Source of the DNA: Halictus rubicundus
Lineage: Eukaryota > Arthropoda > Insecta > Hymenoptera > Halictidae
Length of the DNA stretch: 64,000 bases
Assembly (NCBI RefSeq): GCF_050948215.1
Contig: NC_135149.1
Location: 930,001-994,000, forward strand
Reading direction: 5' to 3'
The translations under genes and the position numbers were made by a program. Positions within the stretch are counted from its first letter, which is position 1. Each line of letters starts with the position of its first letter. Shown in pieces: positions 13,181 through 27,238 of this stretch. The notes under the pieces are model-generated. The model worked only from the letters and a program-made list of their open reading frames with translations, was not told the origin of the DNA and ran no database searches.

Positions 13181-14169
13181 CTCTTGCTCGCCTCTCTTTT
13201 CTTAAACTCTTCTCCGTTTTCCTCTCTCCCTGTTTCGTCCCACAGGTTTTTATTTATTCTTCCCTTCTCTTTGTCGACCTTTTATCCCGCTTCTTCTCTC
13301 TTTAATTCACTCGCACTCGCGTGACCTGTACCCTCTATCTTTCGTCTCGGTTATGGATTTTACGCTCGGCTATCTGTCCACTGCTTCGATAGCGTTATCT
13401 TCGTTTGTTGCATTTATAACGTGTCTAATCATTTTCGCATGTTCTGCATTTATATTGTTTTAATTATCCGTTCGCAGTCGTATCTATACTGTGTGACAAG
13501 AAGACAGCTTGTGTTTCTTTTCCTAAGTTTTGTACTCAATGCTGGTGAAAATACATTTTCCATACTAGTTTTTGGCATGCCTGTATGGATAGTATGTTGA
13601 CCAGAATATTCACTTCGACAAAAATGTTACTAATGGAAATATAAATTTGTATAATAATCAAATCGGACATAATGATCACAAGCACAAAGTCTACGTTTCT
13701 CAGTTGTACACGAGCTACCGAATAACAAAACGTAGTTAATACGATGTGTAACAACGTTATGTGATTTACATTTTTTAGAAACGACAATAGGTTAATAAAA
13801 ATGGGCCGTGAAAAGTAACTAACAATAAGTGCTCGTGAAAAATACATATACCAAATGGAAAGTAAAATATGTACAATATTCAGGGTAACAAATATCAAAA
13901 GTCACAAACAGATGTCGCAATGTTGTAATGGACTTATTGAAAGATCCGGAAATTATGAAAAAAAAAGAGTTCTGGACGTTCACAGATCTTACCTGCACGC
14001 GAAAAACGGGCAATAATGCAGGTTTTGCATTCGAAATTAATCCTTTTTTAGATCATATTCACCTTTTTACACACCAAATTAACCTATTTGTAGATCTTAT
14101 TCATCTTTTTGCAAAATAAAGATTTTCTAGCTGAACTGTAACAAACTGAAGTGAGATAAAAATTAATTT

Positions 14170-14294
14170 TCTTTCTTAATACGTCTAGTACGTTGAAAAT
14201 AATATAACAGTATTTTTAAATTCTTCTTAGTCTTTCTGCTGTTTTAAATTACCCTTACTGATTTTTCTCATACATGTATAAAATCCGCTATCTA
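14170..14294. mobile_element. ACTGCGG MITE, right half
   Basis: Shares the interior AGTACGTTGAAAATAATAT and TTCTGCTGTTTTAAATT blocks, and ends in GTATAAAATCCGCTATCTA. Confidence 0.7.
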
Positions 14295-15909
14295 ACTACT
14301 AATCATTCGCAAATTCGTTAATATTCTAGGTTTCTATACACGTGTGAATTGTTCTCTCGTTGTTTTTGGCATCTATTTGCTCGGACCTTGAGATATTCGC
14401 GAAAATCTCGGTGGCGCCGTCTCGCCGTTGTCCACCCCCACCGGCAAAGATGGAATTTTCTGGCCCCCTGACGTTTCAGCCGATCCGCAAACTCTTGTGC
14501 TTGATATTTCTTTGCTACTTTCATTCTTCTCCCTGTCGCGTTTCAGGGTGTAGTGATGCACAACCTCCGAAAATTCCGTTCATATCAATGCATGCTCGGT
14601 ATCAAGTTCCTATTTTTCTACTCGTGACTTTTCGTTGCCAGTGTTCTGGGTTAGGAATAATTTGGTGTTCACATCACCCAACAACATTGTATTTGAAACG
14701 TAAGGAACCTTGCGATAAATCCATTATATGTGAGATCACTGCGAGTCTTCGTGCAAACTTTAATTTTCGTAAGTGGCACGAGAAAACGCAGAATAGGGGA
14801 CAATTTTTTCCAGTAACTAAAGGACTTCTTACGATAAAATTGAAATTAATGTGTATTAATTTCAGTTAATATTCACGTCTTTTTATATTTTCGAGAATGC
14901 TGCACATATCATAAAATCGAGATCCTAAGTCCAACGATGGCATACTTAGGACTGATGTTTTATATAGTTATTTTTATAGAAATATCCGTTATCATAGCAG
15001 TCTCAACAGCGATGAGTTCTTGCATAGTCTCAAGTAAATTGATTAAACAATGTCCCAGTGCTCCCATTCAAGGCCACCGTGTTTGAAACATAGGCAAATA
15101 AAAAAATATTTAAAGGCAAACAAAACCTACCTAAGAGAAAAACGCATTTAACAAATGAAACAATCCAACAAAATCAAAGTAATTTAATTAATAGAACAAA
15201 AAGTTCGAATCAATCACAGGGAATGCTACTCTAATCTTTTTGCATTTTACAAATCCTAATAAAGTTCAGTTTGTCGCAATACATCGGAAGAAAAACAAAT
15301 TTCTAAATCTGACATGGCAATTAACGTGTTAAGGTCAATTTACACTATACGATACGTGCCGGTCCGTGCTGTATAGTGCAAACTGAGCTTTAAAGTTTGC
15401 ACTCGTATTTTCAGCTGAATCAGAAATTCTGGAGCTCCATTTTGAGCCAATCCAGGCAATGGGCTAGCAGTACTTGCCTCTATGGTCTCCCGCCTTGCTC
15501 GAACGTTAGCTGTCTGAATGCAGTGCGAATTCTCTTACGAGCATGTTTCATGGGCTCTGATGTCTCATACTACAAGTACTGCTGTTCCATGGAACTCATG
15601 AGTCGGGCATTTACATTGGCATGCAAGGAATTCCATTGAATTTCGCGTGAATACGTATTATAAAAATTTCACGAACGACAACTGTGCGTACGAAGTAGCT
15701 AAACTAAAATTTTCAACATTCAAACCTTATATTCAACGTCATTATACACTTTTAACTCTAGATGTACCGGTTATAATATTTTTAATTTGCGATTATTGCA
15801 ATTGCAAAGATGCATCCATGAGGAATTACTCAACAAATTTATTTCTTTGTTTGTATATTTCATTTATGTTATCTGCTGAATAAAATTTAACAAATTAATA
15901 AGGTGCCCC

Positions 15910-16110
15910 ATCTTTTTGGCCCTAACAAAATAAAAATGGTCTACCTGAATTACGACAACTAGGGATTAAATAAAAATGTATCTTCAGTCTTAAGCATTTT
16001 AATAGGTTGGAAATAATATAACAGTATGTATCTTTAGAATCTTTGAAAGCTTTTGCTGTTTCATATTTCAGCTACTTATTCTTGTCATAAATGCATAAAA
16101 TCTGCAGTCT
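15910..16110. mobile_element. ACTGCGG MITE, diverged copy
   Basis: The right end ATGCATAAAATCTGCAGTCT and the interior GGAAATAATATAACAGTAT block are clear. The left end is eroded. Confidence 0.7.
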
Positions 16111-17183
16111 CGCGATTACCTTTCGTTGCAAGAAACACCGTGGAAGGCGTCTAATTCGGTTACGTTGGTTAGTTTTCAGAAGGACCTGAGGAACAAATTG
16201 AGAACGAACGAGCCGCCATAACCGGGACACGCACGCGCACACGACCACAAAGATAGAAACGAAGAGCCGAGCGGACGTAAGAGAGAGATACGACGATACT
16301 GTAAGTACGAGTCGTTCGAGTAGCCACTTCCGATTTGCAAATTGTATTCGGTGCCTCGGTCTCTTTCGCCGGGGACCTCGTAAAACTGCAGCTCGTCTAT
16401 CGCTCGTTTCACCCAGTTGTCCCACCTTCTCGCCTGTGAGTCAGACGAGCGTCTGTTACCCCCGTTCGTGTCATAAACTTACCCCTCCGGATCCGAGGAT
16501 TCAGGGGACCCGCGACCGAGAGAGAGAGAGAGGGAGAAGGAGAGAGAGTGTGTCCACGAATTTATCTTTACTCCGCGAGAGTCACCCGGCCGAACGCGCG
16601 TCCCTCACTCAATATGGAATACTTCTGGCCCATAAGCTCGAAAACGCGATACTTAATTGCGACAAATATGGCCCGTAAAATTTGAATAGGCATCTCGTGA
16701 TGACACTGGGGTGGGTCCCGATACACCTTCGCGCATCCCCCTGCTTTATAGTCTGCGACTGCCACCGCGCCGTTAATTGTATTCGGTTAGAGTCCGATGC
16801 TGCGAATTTTCGAATTGTGAGTCGTCAGACAGCGTGGGAACTCGGATTGTTCAGATGTTTTTCAGGCTCCAAAGTCTCCCACATTTTGGGATTCGTTCTC
16901 CTAAGAATTTGCTTCAAGTGTTTAGCAATTCTTAACGCTGCGTGTTATTGTGAGAGAATGTCTTAACCAATTGGGCCCCAGTCAATGGAGTAAAATGATT
17001 TTTACGCGTATACAAAATTATTTATTAACTTTCATGGAGTATTTCCTAAGACATAGAATGAAGAACAAGGTCAATTTATCAACTAGAAAAGTCCTTACGG
17101 TAATAATATAGGGTGAAGATGTCATTAATGTTGTCTTCTGATCGCATGATACGAGGGTTACTTTAGAAATTTCATTAATATCT

Positions 17184-17447
17184 TGTTAGCCACCTGCACT
17201 ACGATTTATTTTACGGCTACAGTGGCTAACACTTTTTTGTCGTTCACAATTGCCTATAATAAGGGAAAAATTTATATCCATTGTATACGTATATGTATAT
17301 GTTCTCCAAAGGATATATTGTATATTGACAGCAACAAAATACAATATCATTTTGGTTTAAAGGATATTCATAAGATACGTATTTAGTAAATTCTGCTATA
17401 ATTCTTCATCACGAGTCCGACTCGATATTATAGCGCAAGGGGTTAAT
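17184..17447. mobile_element. TTAA/CCCTTGCACTA element, copy
   Basis: Ends in GCGCAAGGGGTTAA and begins near ACCTGCACTACGATTTATTT. Its right half (AGCAACAAAATACAATATC) is the inverse of 44764-44990. Confidence 0.6.
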
Positions 17448-18297
17448 CTATGAATTGAACAAATAAATAATTAATATTGATACGAAGATTTATGTTCAAC
17501 CTTTTTGTGTGAACAATTGCATAAATTGGTAAAGTTCTGTTTCTTTTAAATAACATTGTCGGGGCATTGATCAATGCAAGAAGTGACTCAACCGGGTAGT
17601 ATGTATTGTTCAATCAAGCACATGGTGCTTTCCATAAATCAGCCGAATCTTCTTTAAATGACCCGACGCAAACGACAACAAAAGTCGAAGATCTCTATTG
17701 ACTGATTGAACCGTATCTCCGTGAATTATCTTTCCTTTTCCGTGTTGTCGGTGAAGCGATCGACACATCTGTCGAGAGCTGCAGCTCAAATGCAGTTTCT
17801 TCCTTGCGAACGTGTGTTTCCAACAACCCCAATCGTCTATAGTCAACTTCGTTGTTATGCTTCATTTGGGATATTTTTTTTCGAAAATTTGTATACATAT
17901 TGTAGGAACAGCCCGAACGCTCGTTGCCCGTTTTTTAGGAGAGCCGAAGTGGACACTTGCGCTCGGTGTTCGTTTTCTTCTAGGTTCGCGGACGTGCAAC
18001 GCGGGTGTCGGAGAAGTTTGAGATACATAATTGGTATAGTCGACACGAGGTGTGGAAATAAAGGCAGTGGTTTATGTAGAAGTCTTGCTTTGGCAACGGT
18101 ACTTATTCGATTGCTCGCTCCGATTCGTTCGCGAATGTTTGGCACCTTCGGCTAGTTCCCTCCAGTCTTGAACATCGTATCTCCGAAATGTAAACAAACA
18201 CTACACTTGCTCCGTCGCGTCGTCCAACTGCGGCGATCGTTTCAAGGATCGCTTACATTGGCAATAAAAGTAATGTATAGATAGTGTTGAGAGCACA

Positions 18298-18420
18298 TTA
18301 ATCCCTTGCACTACGATTTATTTTACGGTTTCAATGATTAGAACTTTTTGTAATCCGTAATTTCTTAAAAAAGGAGAAAATTGATAACATATATCATATC
18401 TCAAGATAAATTGAACTATT
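18298..18420. mobile_element. TTAA/CCCTTGCACTA element, left part
   Basis: TTAATCCCTTGCACTACGAT followed by TTATTTTACGG, as at 17.19 kb. The right end is missing. Confidence 0.55.
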
Positions 18421-19239
18421 TATACTGTTGTTTTATCCATTAACTTTAAAACAGAAGTTTAAATAATATGTCTAACACATTGTGTCCTACTCGACCAAAT
18501 AAATATTTGGTTAAAATAAGGAATAATCGTGGGAAGTTCAAGTAAAAATTTCGAGTGATCGCCTAATTTTCGATATATGTACATATACGAGTAACAGTAT
18601 AAACGTATCTATGTAACACGGCTCAGTAGCAGAAATACTGTCACTGAAATTTCAATTGTTTTTTATCGTGGTACGCCTAGCGCGTTTTTATTAATCGTAA
18701 AACAGGAAGTCATCGAACTGGGTCATTTTGACCTGTTCGGTAGTTCCGGTGCTAATTGATCATGATTTACGGAGCCACAAGCCAGAATTCGAGAATCTTC
18801 GTGACGTCAAACAACCAGCTAATGGTGATCGTCCAGACATTTCGGCGCCGATGATGCGAGTTGTTGTACAGAGCGGTGTCTACATATACCTACCAAGAAA
18901 CAAATACAACCAGGCCGTGTCTGACCCATACAGCGGTTTCGATTTTGCTGACAAGAAGAGGAGGAAGTTGGGATGGCGAGTTTATACTTGGAGTTAACGA
19001 TATAGCGAGCTAGTAAACCCGCTGGGACAATAAGCAGGAGATCCTTTTGCGGGTCCGAGCCGTTTACAGGTGCTTTTGCAGGATGGTTGCGCACGGGTCT
19101 CGCATGATTATGCTTGCGTCGGTCCTTATGCAAAGTAAAATTCTTTTAAAATATTTTATAATTACTCTGGGATAGAGGTGTGACTACTGATACTGTTATC
19201 GATAATATCGTTAAGGTATCGTTCAGGAGAATAGAGGCA

Positions 19240-19285
19240 TGAGTGCGGATCTTTAAGCAATTTCCAACTTTCATGGATGATTTTA
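19240..19285. mobile_element. ACTGCGG MITE end fragment
   Basis: GAGTGCGGATCTTTAAGCAA marks a left end only. Confidence 0.45.
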
Positions 19286-20944
19286 TAAAAAAATTAATTA
19301 AACAGTTATGTGTTTTATATACGAGCCTATACAGTATAAACAATTAATTGGGGTCTTACTGTTGTGCAATTTTCAGATCCAGGACTTCCTGTAACATTTG
19401 CAACATTTGCAGAATAGATCTAAGTGGAAACTAATTTAGAAAAAGGCTATTCCGCACTGCAGAGAGTGTCGCTTTCCTAATGTCGTGATACTCTTTGTTG
19501 AACGCTGGACCTAAACCTCCTTTTATGGCTCCTTCGGGTGTTTACTACCTCACTATGTCGTTACCTTCAAGTATACGTTATTCCGAGATCTTGCCTTGGT
19601 CCGAGTTAGGTTACTTTCTTTTCTCTCGCTCTTGTCGCAATCCAAATTGTTCATTTTTTGGTAGAATTTCATATTTCAAAGTTTGATTTATCTTTATTGG
19701 TATGCAGCCATTGCTGTTTTTATATTTTATTTTAAAAATGGGTATTCTAACTATGTAACTTGAATCAGATTTTAATAATTTGTAAAGTAATTTTTAATTG
19801 ATATAAAAACAATTTATATAATTACTCTGTTTCTAAATATATAATAAAACTTTTTTCATTTTTATTATATATTTATATTATACATTATATGTTAGTATAT
19901 TTCAGTGATTTATATTTTTATTTTGAATTAATAAGATTCAGATTTTGCAGTGCTTTATGAAACAGCGGAATATAATGCAGAGAAAAACTCAAATGTCTTG
20001 TGAATTAATTTTTAATTGTTCATTATTGCGGAACTTGATCATTTGACAAGCTTCTGTGATTATTATAGATATACAAACGTATTCATTGGAAGTCCCGGAA
20101 ATGTCTAATATATTGATATTAAACCAGAACAGTTCAAGTGATAGTATCGATCGTGTTGACAAATTGTAGAAAGATAAGGGGACAAAGCAAGATGCTGCCT
20201 ACTCAGTTCCCAATAGTACACCCATATTGTGTATGTTTCATTACATTCCAAGAAAAAGTATCATTTAGCAAACACGCACATTTTAAATCAGTTGACGATG
20301 TTAAAAAGTATCTCATTGTTGAATGTCTCACGGTTAATTAACTATAATTAAATAATTAGTAATAATTATTATAATAACCATCTAATAATTTGTAAATATG
20401 ACAATTACGATAAAACATAAAATACATAAGCAAAAACCATGCTAACTGTATGCATGGTATTACCTCCTTAACTGTCGTAAAGGTGATCTCTACCGAAACT
20501 TTCAAATTTTTATTGCCACCTTTGGGGGGAACGAAATTTTGATATTTTCCTGAAACTGGAAAGAACTCGGTTCTACAGCTCGAGTATAGCGAAGTTCGAG
20601 TGCGACAGAATTGGATTGGGTGATCCATCGACGTGCACATTGGGACACGAAAGTATCATCCAGTGCTCCTGCAGGCGGTCAGAGTGCGTTAAACAAGAGT
20701 CGGGTTCGGGGGAACAAAATTTTGCATCGAGAGTCGACCATATGGATTTGGGGTGGGCGGTAACTTGGATCGACAGGCGTATTGTCGGTGCGATTAATCG
20801 AACGATAAGTTTGACCGTATACGGAGAGAATGATTGACGCCACCACGATAAGGCTTGGTGGTTGCAAAAGGGACAGTCAAATCAAGAAAATAAGAGAGAC
20901 GGAAGAGGTGGACAAAAACCAAGAGAAAAAGGGACACGCGCAGC

Positions 20945-20959
20945 GGGGGGGGGGGGGGG
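20945..20959. repeat. G15 homopolymer
   Basis: Uninterrupted run of 15 G. Its length is prone to sequencing error. Confidence 0.95.
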
Positions 20960-22478
20960 TTCTTAGCCTTGTCCCTAAAGGCAACCAGCGTGGTGAGGTC
21001 TTATTCCCTTCCTCTTATCCCCATGCTTCTCTCTATAACAGAATAAAACATATCCACCCCTGTCGTGTTTTGCAATTGTGCGCGACCACCTCGTGGCTCC
21101 TTTAAAAATATTTCGGTGATCCTACTCTCTGAGCAATGGCGAGTGTTAAAGGGAATGGTTATGAGCATTATAGTGACAGCTCGATATTATAAATCATATT
21201 TCGCACTTCTGAATAACATTCTAAGATGTAAGAGTATCAGAAGCTCTGAGATCCCGATGACGATTCAATATTTCCTTCCGAGAAGGAGTTAAAGCAGTCT
21301 TTACTACATTCATAGAGAATATTACACTGCTTCACGCTTCAATCTTCTCTCTCCTCTGAAACTAATTCATTTTTGTCCTGGAAGGGTGAATCACCCCCTG
21401 TGCCATGACATCTCTCGCTGGCTTTCGTCTAAACCACTTAATGAATGAAAGAAGCGAATTTATGGAATGGATACTTGAGAAGGAATTTTACGTCGCCCCA
21501 CCGCGTGCCGTAAAGTTCCACAAAACGCTAAAACGCCATACGTTATTCTTACAGCAATTAGAATATTTATTCTGAAAGAGATTTTAAAACCATGTCACTG
21601 CCTAGTTTATGATAGTTTTATTAAGAATTCGGACAATAGGAGAACCGAATAAGCGGTATCTTTTCTAAAATATAATATACAAATATTATTATTATCTAAA
21701 TATTAATCTATAAGACACGTACACGAGAAACGTATATGTAATTTTTCGTAGTGTTTTAACTTTGATGCGTTATACAAACGGCGCGTGCAGCGATATCCGA
21801 ACAGATAGTATTTTGACTTCATAGGCACTCGAGTAACATGAAAATAAAGCACAACTGAAGCGATTCCCCTTCCCCGTTCAGAAGATATAACAAATGTGGC
21901 GTCTCTCCAAATGTTTACCTTAACATATTCGCAACATTACATACTGTAATCGCTAGTATTCGGATCGTGCAATTTCTGTGATAATTGAGAGATTACAGCA
22001 GAGAGATAGATCCTCGACAGAGGAAAGATCATGTTGTTTCCTGCACAGGAAGCAAGGTGTTATCGTCCCTGTGCTGGTTTGCGAGCATTCATGGTCAGCT
22101 CCCTGACTTCCGAACGAAAGTGCTGCTGCATAAATTGCCTGTACATCTCAATTCACCCCCCGGGATGGTGACCATTCTCTTACACGTCGTGCTTCTGAGT
22201 GACACTCTTCCACCCCCGCCCCGTAGCGACCTCCCTCCCACCCGCGGACTCGCATTACCATCCCTTTGCGGCCCCTCGTCTGATAGGGCTCGATTTTCGC
22301 CCTGGACCTTTTGTGCGCCTGCTTATTTAAATTCGACCCCCAGGAAAATTACTGAAATTGTTATGAAAACTTCCTGTCGATCTGCCCCCGCCATCTTGCC
22401 TCCTGCCCCGTGACGTATTACTTCGACGAATACACCCGAAACGTTTCATAATTTTATGTACAGGGTCGTCGTTTTATG

Positions 22479-22502
22479 TATTAGGTCGTTGCATATGAAA
22501 TG
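22479..22502. mobile_element. Mariner-like terminal repeat, single end
   Basis: TATTAGGTCGTTGCATATGA resembles a mariner 5' end. No partner end was found. Confidence 0.35.
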
Positions 22503-22836
22503 TTCAATTTTTAACAGTAAACCGTAACGATTTTTAACGTTTAACAAGCACAGCTTTTTGCTAAATAAACATATCGATCAAAGTAAGCACCATTCTACGC
22601 AACACATTCTGTCAACTGATTACCTACAAGTTTCATTGCTTGTATTACGGGAGAAATTGACAAACTTGCCGCATCTCAGTCACACCGCCGCGCCGTTTGT
22701 TCCAAAAAGATCATTAAAATCATTAAAACCTCTATCAGCATACATTTCCTATCGACAAAATTAGCGAGAACAAAGAAATTTAAATCATTGCGGCTCCGGG
22801 AAAAATGGTCGTACAGGAAACCCTAAACTTGCAATG

Positions 22837-22838
<2 letters not shown>

Positions 22839-22893
<55 letters not shown>
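22839..22893. repeat. (AG)n microsatellite
   Basis: Perfect AG run of about 27 units. Confidence 0.99.
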
Positions 22894-22897
<4 letters not shown>

Positions 22898-24059
22898 ATC
22901 GGAAGAGACAACTGTTATTAACTCAAATTTCAACAGACGAATTATTTTGTTGGCGCGTGTGTGTGCATGTGCCATGATACTCGAGAGGGGTTGCAAGATG
23001 CGAGTCTGCCTGGTGGGGGTAGAAGGAAAACTACCACCGTCAGCGCTGACCAATCGCGATGCCGAGCCGGTGATGGTATATCAGCGCATGTGCATCCTCC
23101 GGTGGTGTCTTTGGTTTGGGTACCGCGCGCAAGGCCGCAGACCTATCACTTCTTTGGCGACAGCCGTCGGGGTAGCATCCTTGTTCTCGTCCCAGTCCTC
23201 GTCCTCGCATCATCCCCTCGGCACACGAGTACCAAGCCCATTCTCCACTTCGTCCTTGCTCCTCTTCTCTATCCATTCCTTCACGGAATCTTATTTTCCT
23301 TATTTTTCCCCCTGTGACTCGTCCACCAGAACACAACCATCAGCCCAACAGTACACACAGTTCAACAATTCTTTCTTCAACCTCGATCGGTGGGTTTGAT
23401 TTCCTGTAGTTTCTTCGGCGGGGGTGAGTTGTTCAGTTCCCGCGGTTTCCCGTTTCGTTTTAGTCCGCCGATCCCACGCAACGATATTTTCTTTGTTTTC
23501 TCTGGTTTTCTCTGGTTTTCCACCACCGAGACCCTGAATTCCCCATAGTTTTCTCGCGTTAATTTTACCTCTGTAATCGGTCAAAAACTACGTTTCCGTG
23601 GTGCATAGAATCTCAGAAGATTCAGTTTCTCATTCTCCCGAAGACACATTCCGAGATTGTTTTCGTTTCCGGTTTGCCGCGCTCGCGTTCGTGCGGTTTC
23701 AGTTCTTCGAGTACTTCTCGAGTTCGTGTCGCTTTCTGCTTGGTCATTGGTGCTCGATGCAGGGCTGTCGCGACCGAAACCCCATCCCCGTGCCTTAAAT
23801 TACCGTCCAAATTCGAACTCGTGACAATAAGCAACGCTTTCTCTCCATCACCTTTCGCGACTCTCTACGTCTCCCGCGCGAAACCGTAGACTGTCGGTTA
23901 GAGCCTTAACGAAACTGTGATCTTTTCAATCAAAAAATTACCGAAAAAAACCAGAAAAATTATTCTTTGAAGTTCCTCCTCCGTTTAAAAAGAAAAAAGA
24001 AAAAAAAATAGCAAAAAGACAAATGTCGATCCGCGAGATTCTCGTTTTCGAGCTTACAC

Positions 24060-24446
24060 TTTACGAATTGGCTTCGAGCCCGCCCGCGAACCAGTTGCCT
24101 TAATTCGAGTTTAAGCGTCGTTGAAACTTACCCCGTACTCGTTTAATTTTTAACAAAAATTCGACGAGGAAACCCCGTCCGTCCCCACTTGTGCCTTTTC
24201 GAATACCTGATACCCACCCACCCCCCTAGAGGAAAACGTCTCTCCTCGTTCCAAGAAATTGAAACGAGTGTTCTAACGCGCTCCGATAATCGTCTCGAAG
24301 AAGGGGAAAAAATTTGAAGTATTTGGAAAGTTTCGACCAGCTTTGTGCCGTGTCGTTCCAACATCCGGCCGGCCAGCGGAAGAGGCTATGATCCTCCGAT
24401 CCAAGGGGAAGCCGGCGAGAGACCAGTGCAATATGCGTTTGCCTCG
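24060..24446 (+). promoter_or_regulatory. Candidate 5' non-coding exon ending at a perfect donor
   Basis: The last part of the 22.9-24.5 kb GC-richer island runs into GCCTCG|GTGAGTACG, with the donor at 24447. The stretch has no conserved ORF. Its strand fits talin, and the talin acceptor at 43296 lies about 19 kb away. Confidence 0.28.
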
Positions 24447-26437
24447 GTGAGTACGAACCCACCGTGTTGTGTGCTGTACACGTGTCTGCTCTTCGATGAA
24501 ACACCGGGTGGTGTTAGTCGATTCTTTTCTACTGCTATACGATCCCCGTTACTCTTGATTTAAGCCTCGTTTCGTGTCAAACTTCATAACTCGATCGTAG
24601 AACAAGAAATTCAAGCAAAATGCTTGAAATATCGTACACGGTCGTTCTTATTGTAGAAAGATATTTGTGTTAGCTCTCGTAAAAGCTCGGAAATTTTTCT
24701 ACAAAAGAGCCTAGAATATTTTTTTTTGTTTCTTTAGCAGCTGTGATTCCTTTTAGCTAACAAGAAAATTTAATCTCAAAAATATGTACAGAATAATACA
24801 TACAAACGCACAGTGTATAAGCCAACCTAGGATATTATTTCACCCATTTCTGTTTTAAAGTCAGACACTGAAGGCATCGCTTAAATAAAATTTAGTACCT
24901 ATGTACATATTACAGTAAATACGTTTCGTATGCATAATCGCACAGTAACTGAAATTCTGGCCATGAGTCAAATTAAAAACTGAATTCTTCAAATTTATTT
25001 ATTGTAGTTGGTCTATTAATAACATAAGGCTTGACAATGGTAAATAATGACACTCGGGATATTAATTTTCTTTTCGCAAAGTCAAATAGAAAACCGTAGT
25101 CGTCACACATATGTGATGCAGACACTATTGATAACATAATTAAATTGTAGATACCATTGTTCATTAATAAAATCGATTTCTTTAAAATCTATGAAAAATG
25201 AAAGATTCAACGGTGGTAAATAATCGAATGGGAAACATGAAGCGCGATAAACATGATTCGCTACCTAGTTGCACAATTTATAACGCGAGTGTCAATAAGC
25301 GTTGTATCGCAGAAAAAGCAAATTGATGAAATTGCATCGAACTTTTGCCGCGTTGTAATTCGATTCCCGGGCTGAAAATTGATTGCCGTGAAATAATCAA
25401 GATAAGAAACTCAATTATCAAGGGTGAATTGCGACAGTAGATCTGTAAGGTCTTGAAATCAGATAGTATAATGTTCTCCGGCTCTCCCTCCTGCGAAAGA
25501 GATTGTCGAACTGCAACGGGGTAGGTTGGAGAGTGGAGGGTTGAAGGTGGGTGGGGAGGGGGAAAAAGGGGTGGTAATGGTCACAATGGAGGGATTTCCG
25601 TGTATCTTTTTTAACCACTATTTAATCGCCCGTCGGGATAAATCAATGTGATGGGTTTCAGTCAAACGAACCCCATGGTTTCATACCCAATTAGCGGCTT
25701 TGCAAATTGTAATTATGCGCCGTATTGTGTGTCACCTAGGAAAGATGGCGACAAGTATCATAATTTGCCGGAATTTAGGGTTCATCGGATTGTTATCTGC
25801 CGCGATGATTGGCCCAAATTGATTTTCATGAAGAGCGATCGTTAGGGGAAATAACGGTTGATGGAAAGATATCGTTCTTTCCTCATTTCGGTGACATGGA
25901 TCGATGTATATATTCTATACATATAATTGAAGCCATCTTGTTGTTAGATTTATATTTTAACACTAAAACTACCACGACCGGTGAAATGACAGGTTTTATA
26001 TATTTTCAATAGAAGATCCTTTTGAAGAAAGTTCATGGTCTGTACATTATACAGTATTCAAATGGTTTGGATACACATTTAATAACAACACGTTCGCAAT
26101 TAACACGACACGTTGTAAAGTAAAGTTGAAAGTAAAATTCTACACACATTAGTATTTAATATTATACAATTATTGCAGCAATTATACGAATACTTCTATA
26201 GAAAATGATCGAATGGATTTTATTATTCAAGCACGCATTACGATAACGAAAACAGAAACATGCAGAATCCAAATCAATTCAATTTTCTCACTGTTATAAG
26301 TGTGTGCGCACACCAGTCACGTTTTCTACTTGGTAATTTTGCTATTAATTCTCCTTATAATATGTATTTTGTAACAAAGATAGGTACGCTATGCTCAATG
26401 AAACATCATCAGAGTAGATTATCGTTTGTATCATAAC

Positions 26438-26545
26438 TAGTATGCGGACCTTTATACAAAACAAAAATTTCCTAATTTCATAGTGTCCCCGTTTTAAATT
26501 GTGCCTACCCACTTTTCTCATAAATGCATAAAACCCACAGTCCGA
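26438..26545. mobile_element. ACTGCGG MITE, internally deleted
   Basis: A short copy (about 108 bp) with TAGTATGCGGACCTTTATAC at the left and ATGCATAAAACCCACAGTCC at the right. The interior is mostly missing. Confidence 0.75.
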
Positions 26546-26609
26546 CTATTAGACTTACAATTTAGAATGTAAAGTTTGGAGACACCAATGTACTGTTTTC
26601 AACTTACTA

Positions 26610-26706
26610 AAACTATTAAAGAAAGAAAGGAAGAACTTTTTACTTGACTCCCGTTTCCTACGAGTGATGCAGAAAATATTTATTCTGCCTAAAGATCCGC
26701 AACCCA
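26610..26706. mobile_element. ACTGCGG MITE, reverse fragment
   Basis: Ends in CTGCCTAAAGATCCGCA. The upstream ATTAAAGAAAGAAAGGAAG and GTTTCCTACGA blocks recur at about 7433-7485, which is another fragment. Confidence 0.6.
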
Positions 26707-27135
26707 CTGATCATATAACAGACTATTATGTATTTCCACCACATCAAACCAATAACCGTCTTCCAGATTTAAAAATCTGTACGCACGCCGAAAAGAAATA
26801 AAACAAAACATCCCGAGTAGATGCCTCACCGAGGTAACGAAATTTTCGTTTAATTCCAGCGTCGGTAATCATTCTGCGCCATTAGAGATCGCCGAGAAAA
26901 ATTCGATCAGGCGTTGAGGTCGAGGCGCATCGTCTAAGTTCCGATTCTCACAGTTCCCGAAGCGAAAGCGGAGAATTTGTTCCAGCTTGCACGCCGTTCG
27001 AATTTTCTACAGCCGGTTTACGGGGGTGTGTTACTGGGGCAGTAGTGCGCAGAAGCTCGGAACATCCCCAATGTGAATTCACCGGAGCCTCCCCTGTCGT
27101 CTCATCTCTCCCCCTAGACCCTTACTCCTCTGTAG

Positions 27136-27138
<3 letters not shown>

Positions 27139-27189
<51 letters not shown>

Positions 27190-27194
27190 TTCTC

Positions 27195-27234
<40 letters not shown>
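27139..27234. repeat. (TC)n microsatellite, interrupted
   Basis: TC run with a few TTT and CCC interruptions, within a GC-richer island. Confidence 0.98.

Positions 27235-27238
<4 letters not shown>

Larger units (their letters stand above)
11300..16130. other. Non-coding DNA with pyrimidine tracts
   Basis: No gene is supported. It includes a G-rich tract (11621-11636), the (GA)n tract at 12671-12709, a pyrimidine-rich region at 12995-13330 centred on (CT)38, and MITE copies at about 14170-14294 and 15910-16110. The Ser/Leu- or Arg/Glu-repeat frames here come from the microsatellites. Confidence 0.55.

Noticed and set aside
12885..13305. Ser/Leu-repeat ORFs of about 105 codons
   Set aside because: They are translations of the (CT)38 microsatellite and its pyrimidine-rich flanks. 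The same applies to the ORFs at 12489-12826, 27045-27524 and 27557-27844.
16072..16425. 117-codon minus-strand ORF
   Set aside because: It begins in a GC-richer island and ends inside an ACTGCGG MITE. No recognisable domain.
18728..19133. Overlapping ORFs on both strands in a GC-richer patch
   Set aside because: Low-conservation composition effects; no motif or splice context.
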